DNA of 6,011 bases, from the NCBI GenBank assembly GCA_947458525.1, contig CANHAG010000090.1, positions 1 through 6,011 of the forward strand, given 5' to 3'. The position numbers and the translations under genes are program-made. Under the pieces are notes generated by a model that saw only the letters and a list, made by a program, of their open reading frames with translations, ran no database searches and was not told where the DNA came from. Positions 5,948 to 6,011 of the stretch are shown piece after piece (the first letter of the stretch is position 1; each line of letters starts with the position of its first letter). The DNA comes from Rhodospirillaceae bacterium (lineage in GTDB: Bacteria > Pseudomonadota > Alphaproteobacteria > Rickettsiales > UBA3002).

Positions 5948-6011
5948 GCACTCGTAGCTCAGCTGGATAGAGCGTTGCCCTCCGAAGGCAAAGGTCGTGA
6001 GTTCGAATCTC
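5948..6011 (+). tRNA. tRNA-Arg (anticodon CCG), 3' end beyond the window
   Basis: The sequence folds as a tRNA. The 5' acceptor strand is GCACTCG (5948-5954), followed by TA. The D arm is GCTC/GAGC (5957-5960, 5970-5973) with loop AGCTGGATA. The anticodon stem is TTGCC/GGCAA with loop CTCCGAA (5980-5986), so the anticodon is CCG (5982-5984) and decodes CGG, arginine. The variable loop is AGGTC, and the T arm starts GTGAG-TTCGAAT-CTC. The window ends three bases into the 3' T strand, so the acceptor 3' strand and CCA are not visible. The D and anticodon arms closely resemble E. coli tRNA-Arg(CCG). Confidence 0.96.

Overview
This window holds ordinary, densely packed bacterial chromosome: eight protein genes and the 5' part of one tRNA gene. 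The best clue to the host is the UPF0262-family protein near the right end, a family known essentially from Alphaproteobacteria. Short operons, the fairly GC-rich coding sequence, an Arg(CCG) tRNA and a MotA/MotB stator fit a motile, Gram-negative alphaproteobacterium with an asymmetric outer membrane. I cannot name the genus. I see no insertion sequence, prophage, CRISPR array or defence locus.

Layout. Positions 1-1173 lie on the minus strand and carry a C26-family glutamine-amidotransferase-like hydrolase (puuD type). Its 3' end overlaps by 17 bp the start of an RsuA/RluB-type pseudouridine synthase, which runs off the left edge. A 126-bp divergent spacer with an 11-bp-period direct repeat and an inverted repeat separates these from the plus-strand pair motA-motB (1300-2830), the ion-driven flagellar stator. 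metF, 5,10-methylenetetrahydrofolate reductase, converges on motB with only 17 bp between them and starts from a GTG at 3735. A 288-bp AT-rich divergent spacer (3736-4023) follows. It holds a likely metF promoter, repeated short motifs and a leader hairpin. Next comes a plus-strand run: mlaA (4024-4755), mlaC (4755-5348, sharing one base with mlaA) and the UPF0262 gene (5371-5871). The right end is a tRNA-Arg(CCG) gene with its own stable-RNA-like promoter, cut at the edge inside the T arm.

How the genes relate. MotA and MotB form one complex. MlaA and MlaC are the outer-membrane and periplasmic parts of the Mla phospholipid-retrieval pathway; the inner-membrane MlaFEDB transporter is not here and must be encoded elsewhere if present. 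MetF supplies methyl-tetrahydrofolate for methionine synthesis. The pseudouridine synthase acts on ribosomal RNA, and the C26 hydrolase probably cleaves gamma-glutamyl compounds. There is no obvious functional link between the modules.

Nothing here looks like an undescribed system. The points most worth a second look are an MlaA homologue with no lipobox cysteine, a MotA lacking the conserved cytoplasmic arginine, a short MotB, and small upstream reading frames that end on the start codons of both mlaA and metF.
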